The position numbers and the translations under genes were made by a program. A stretch of 64,000 nucleotides of DNA from Hyphomicrobiales bacterium (GTDB lineage: Bacteria; Pseudomonadota; Alphaproteobacteria; Rhizobiales; Rhizobiaceae), in the NCBI GenBank assembly GCA_900472625.1, contig UCIT01000085.1, positions 95,374 to 159,373 on the forward strand, read 5' to 3'. The notes beneath the pieces were generated by a model that worked only from the letters and a program-made list of their open reading frames with translations, did not search any database and was not told the DNA's origin. Shown one piece after another: positions 61,243 through 64,000 of the stretch. How positions within the stretch are numbered: the stretch's first letter is position 1; every line of letters begins with the position of its first letter.

Positions 61243-62142
61243 ATGATTTCGCGCAGACTGCTTCTCTCCGCAGCACTTCCGACGCTGATGGCAATTTCGG
61301 CGATGCCAGCATCGGCGGAGACGCTCAAGGTCGTCGCCTCCTTCACCGTCCTGGCCGACGTCGTCAAACAGGTCGGCGGCGACCATGTCGACGTGAAGAG
61401 CCTCGTCGGCCCGAACGGCGACCCCCATGAATTCGAGCCCTCGCCCACCGATGCCAAGAACCTCAACGCTGCCAAGGTCACCTTTGTCAGCGGCGAAGGC
61501 CTGGAAGGCTGGATGGACCGGCTGATCACCGCCTCCGGCTACAAGGGCAAGCCGGTTGTCGCGTCCGAGGGGGTCAACACCCGCACGATGGAAGAGGACG
61601 GCAAGACCGTGACCGATCCGCATGTGTGGAACAGCCCCGTCAACGTGAAGGTCTGGGTTGCCAACATCGAGAAGGCGCTGTCGGAAGCCGATCCGGCCGA
61701 CGCCGCCGCCTTCAAGGCCAATGCGCAAACCTACACCAGGAAGCTCGACGAGATGGACGCTTATGCCAAGTCGAAGTTCGAGAAGATCCCCGAAGACCAC
61801 CGCAAGGTGCTGACCAGCCATGACGCCTTCGGCTATTTCGGCCGTGAGTACCATGTCGGCTTTCTGGCACCACTTGGCGTCTCCACCGAGAGCGAAGCCT
61901 CGGCCGCCGACGTCGCCAAGCTGATCGAGCAGATCAAGGCCGAGCACGTGAAGACCTATTTCTTCGAGAACTCCAACGACCCGCGCCTGGTCAAGCAGAT
62001 CGCCAAGGCGACCGGCGCCGAGCCGGGCGGCGAGCTCTATGTCGAGTCGCTCTCCGACAAGAAGGGACCGGCTTCGACCTACGAGAAGATGTTCCGCTAC
62101 AACGTCAACCAGATCTCCGCCGCGATGGCGAAGAGCAGCTGA
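61243..62142 (+). CDS. aztC: Zinc-binding lipoprotein-less substrate-binding protein AztC
   Basis: A 299-residue periplasmic cluster 9 binding protein. The signal peptide ends PASAE at about 25. Metal ligands: H62 (PHEFEPSPTD), H127 (DPHVWNSP), H193 (SHDAFGYF) and a late Asp (SNDPRLVKQI). Unlike classical ZnuA it has no His-rich loop, which fits the AztC group (AztABC of Paracoccus), so the system likely imports zinc under limitation. Confidence in Zn versus Mn comes mainly from the Zur-type site. Confidence 0.85.
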   Translation: MISRRLLLSAALPTLMAISAMPASAETLKVVASFTVLADVVKQVGGDHVDVKSLVGPNGDPHEFEPSPTDAKNLNAAKVTFVSGEGLEGWMDRLITASGYKGKPVVASEGVNTRTMEEDGKTVTDPHVWNSPVNVKVWVANIEKALSEADPADAAAFKANAQTYTRKLDEMDAYAKSKFEKIPEDHRKVLTSHDAFGYFGREYHVGFLAPLGVSTESEASAADVAKLIEQIKAEHVKTYFFENSNDPRLVKQIAKATGAEPGGELYVESLSDKKGPASTYEKMFRYNVNQISAAMAKSS

Positions 62143-62172
62143 TAGCCGGACGACACTCTTCGGCCTGCGGGG

Positions 62173-62481
62173 TCAAACCTGCAGGTCAAAGACGATGAGG
62201 CCGCCAAGTCCCCCATCCAGCGACGAGACGATCCGCTCGCCGACGACGACATGATCGGGATGGACGAGATAGGCGTCGCGCGCCTCCGGACTCTCGAACG
62301 TCACCGCAAAGCCATCGACGAAGCCGGCATGCAGCCCCTCAGGCGAGACATTCGGGCCGTACTTGATATCGATGATACCGGGAATGACCTGCTTCAGCGC
62401 GACGATCGATTCGAACAGGGATTGCTTTTCTTCGCCCGTGATCGCGGCCTTCAGCCGCATCAGCACCGAGTGCAGGATCAT
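62173..62481 (-). CDS. Dabb (stress-responsive A/B barrel) protein
   Basis: A 102-residue dimeric alpha/beta-barrel protein, MILHSVLMRLKAAITGEEKQ, with DIKYGPNVSPEGLHAGFVDG and the end VSSLDGGLGGLIVFDLQ. Function unknown; relatives include olivetolic acid cyclases and stress proteins. The ATG at 62481 follows GGGAGGCCACC. It is convergent with aztC, 30 bp apart. Confidence 0.82.
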   Translation of the reverse strand: MILHSVLMRLKAAITGEEKQSLFESIVALKQVIPGIIDIKYGPNVSPEGLHAGFVDGFAVTFESPEARDAYLVHPDHVVVGERIVSSLDGGLGGLIVFDLQV

Positions 62482-62714
62482 ATGGTGGCCTCCCTGATGA
62501 TTATTATCCGCCGAGCATAGAGGGAAAGCGCCGGCGGGCAAGATGCAAAGATCGCCACATCCGACAGCTGCCTTCTTCCCTTCCGTCCCTTTCCAGCGAA
62601 CAAACCGTCGTAAACGGAACGACACCCAAGCCATTCTGCTCTAAGCTGCAGGCAACGACCGCGCGTGGAGAGGAGCCCGAGCGGGCGGCCACATTTTCAA
62701 CGGAGGAGATGAAA

Positions 62715-63905
62715 ATGAGCAAGAACCGTGGCGTCGTCTACATGCGGCCCGGCGTCGTCGAGATCCACGATATCGACGATCCCAAGCTCGAGGCCCCCGA
62801 TGGGCGCCGCATCGAGCATGGCGTGATCCTGAAGGTGATCTCGACCAATATCTGCGGCTCCGACCAGCACATGGTGCGCGGCCGCACGACCGCGATGCCC
62901 GGGCTGGTGCTCGGCCACGAGATCACCGGCCAGATCATCGAGAAGGGCATTGACGTGGAAATGCTCGAGGTCGGCGACATCGTCTCCGTGCCGTTCAACG
63001 TCGCCTGCGGCCGATGCCGCTGCTGCAAGTCGCAGGACACCGGCGTCTGCCTCACCGTCAACCCGTCGCGCGCCGGCGGCGCCTATGGCTATGTCGACAT
63101 GGGCGGCTGGATCGGCGGGCAGGCCCGCTACGTGACGATCCCCTATGCCGACTTCAACCTGCTGAAATTTCCCGACCGCGACCGGGCGATGGAGAAGATC
63201 CGCGACCTCACCATGCTCTCCGACATCCTGCCGACCGGCTTCCATGGCGCGGTGCGCGCCGGCGTCGGTGTCGGCTCGACCGTCTATGTCGCCGGTGCCG
63301 GGCCGGTGGGCTTGGCAGCAGCCGCTTCCGCCCGCATCCTGGGCGCCGCCGTCGTCATGATCGGCGACTTCAACAAGGACCGGCTGGCGCACGCGGCCCG
63401 CGTCGGCTTCGAGCCGATCGACCTGTCGAAGAGCGACCGGCTGGGCGAGATGATCGCGCAGGTGACCGGCAGCAACGAGGTGGACAGCGCCATCGACGCC
63501 GTCGGCTTCGAGGCGCGCGGCCATTCGGGCGGCGAGCAGCCGGCGATCGTGTTGAACCAGATGATGGACATCACCCGCGCCGCCGGCTCGATCGGCATTC
63601 CCGGCCTGTACGTCACCGAGGATCCGGGCGCCGTCGACAGCGCCGCCAAATCCGGCAACCTGTCGCTGCGCTTCGGGCTCGGCTGGGCGAAGGCGCAGTC
63701 GTTCCACACAGGGCAGACGCCGGTCTTGAAGTACAACAGGCAGCTGATGCAGGCGATCCTGCACGATCGCCTGCCGATCGCCGACATCGTCAATGCCAAG
63801 GTGATCCCGCTCGAGGAGGCCGTGCAGGGCTACGAGAGCTTCGATCACGGCGCGGCGACGAAATTCGTGCTCGACCCGCATGGGGATGTCGCGAAGGCTG
63901 CTTGA
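62715..63905 (+). CDS. fdhA: Glutathione-independent formaldehyde dehydrogenase
   Basis: A 396-residue zinc alcohol-dehydrogenase-fold enzyme oxidising formaldehyde to formate with NAD+ bound tightly. The catalytic zinc ligands lie in STNICGSDQHMVRGR and LVLGHEITGQI. The structural zinc cysteines are in CGRCRCCKSQDTGVCLTVNP, and the NAD site is YVAGAGPVGLAAAASARILG. The ATG at 62715 lies 6 bases after GGAGGAG; ATG 62709 overlaps it. The 3' region runs into a palindromic repeat at the window edge. Confidence 0.9.
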   Translation: MSKNRGVVYMRPGVVEIHDIDDPKLEAPDGRRIEHGVILKVISTNICGSDQHMVRGRTTAMPGLVLGHEITGQIIEKGIDVEMLEVGDIVSVPFNVACGRCRCCKSQDTGVCLTVNPSRAGGAYGYVDMGGWIGGQARYVTIPYADFNLLKFPDRDRAMEKIRDLTMLSDILPTGFHGAVRAGVGVGSTVYVAGAGPVGLAAAASARILGAAVVMIGDFNKDRLAHAARVGFEPIDLSKSDRLGEMIAQVTGSNEVDSAIDAVGFEARGHSGGEQPAIVLNQMMDITRAAGSIGIPGLYVTEDPGAVDSAAKSGNLSLRFGLGWAKAQSFHTGQTPVLKYNRQLMQAILHDRLPIADIVNAKVIPLEEAVQGYESFDHGAATKFVLDPHGDVAKAA

Positions 63906-63944
63906 GACGGCGGGGGCTCGCTTTTCCAGAAAGGAAAGCAGGCG

Positions 63945-64000
63945 TCGTCCCCGAGGCCCCCTCACCCTACCCTCTCCCCGGCGGGGAGAGGGGAAGATGG
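63945..64000. repeat. Palindromic repeat, cut by the window edge
   Basis: CCCCTCACCC followed by CTCTCCCCGGCGGGGAGAG, with stem CTCTCCCC/GGGGAGAG, resembles the repeat near smc (34619-34749). It lies downstream of fdhA; the right part is beyond the window. Confidence 0.55.

Overview
The window is dense, high-GC chromosomal DNA from an alphaproteobacterium, most likely a member of the Rhizobiaceae (Rhizobium / Agrobacterium / Ensifer group). This rests on the CcrM-type GANTC methyltransferase, a BioR/bioY biotin pair with TTATMKATAA boxes, the betI-betB-betA to cysH-cysD-cysN neighbourhood, an APS-type CysH with [4Fe-4S] cysteines, the smc / dsbA-like / DUF721 / mutY / ccrM neighbourhood, and RIME-like palindromic intergenic repeats. 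Genus was not resolved. Family and neighbourhood statements come from memory of these families; no search was run.

Layout. 1-8.1 kb: an edge-truncated asparaginase II, a DUF3750 protein, two MFS exporters, a quinone oxidoreductase, an EAL-CBS-GGDEF c-di-GMP protein, an orphan ParD-like antitoxin and an HdeD-like membrane protein. 8.1-13.4 kb: glycine-betaine synthesis genes betI-betB-betA, in which a RIME-like palindrome lies between betI and betB, and two toxin-antitoxin modules on the opposite strand bracket betA. 13.5-20.3 kb: a ClC channel, an Rrf2 regulator and assimilatory sulfate reduction (cysH, cysDN), followed by an EamA transporter whose C-terminus repeats the end of CysN. 20.3-28.1 kb: small metabolic and hypothetical genes and two tRNAs (Pro-CGG, Gln-TTG). 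28.1-41 kb: housekeeping genes (ppdK, smc, a DsbA-like thioredoxin, a DciA/DUF721 protein, mutY, a HAD protein, ccrM) and a tiny membrane peptide gene coupled to a larger membrane protein. 41-48.9 kb: a MazF/PemK-like candidate toxin pair, an ArsR-NIPSNAP-ABM unit, cyclopropane fatty acid synthase, bioR-bioY and a lipid kinase. 49-55.4 kb: thrC, an M16 peptidase, an acetyltransferase and a large EAL protein in one run. 55.4-64 kb: a zinc metallopeptidase, CsbD, YqgE, a DsbD-like protein, a peroxiredoxin, a Zur-type operator followed by a 40-residue membrane peptide and the aztABC zinc importer, a Dabb protein and a glutathione-independent formaldehyde dehydrogenase.

Functional threads: osmoprotection (bet genes, CsbD, HdeD), sulfate assimilation to sulfide (CysDN makes APS and CysH reduces it; CysN has no APS kinase domain, so PAPS is not made here), metal and cofactor uptake (Zn, biotin), c-di-GMP turnover (two multidomain proteins, one with a degenerate cyclase site), and four type II toxin-antitoxin or antitoxin-like loci. 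No phage, insertion sequence or CRISPR array was seen. The most unusual points are the bet locus architecture, the CysN-tailed EamA gene, the candidate toxin pair beside ccrM, and two very short membrane peptide genes that begin operons.
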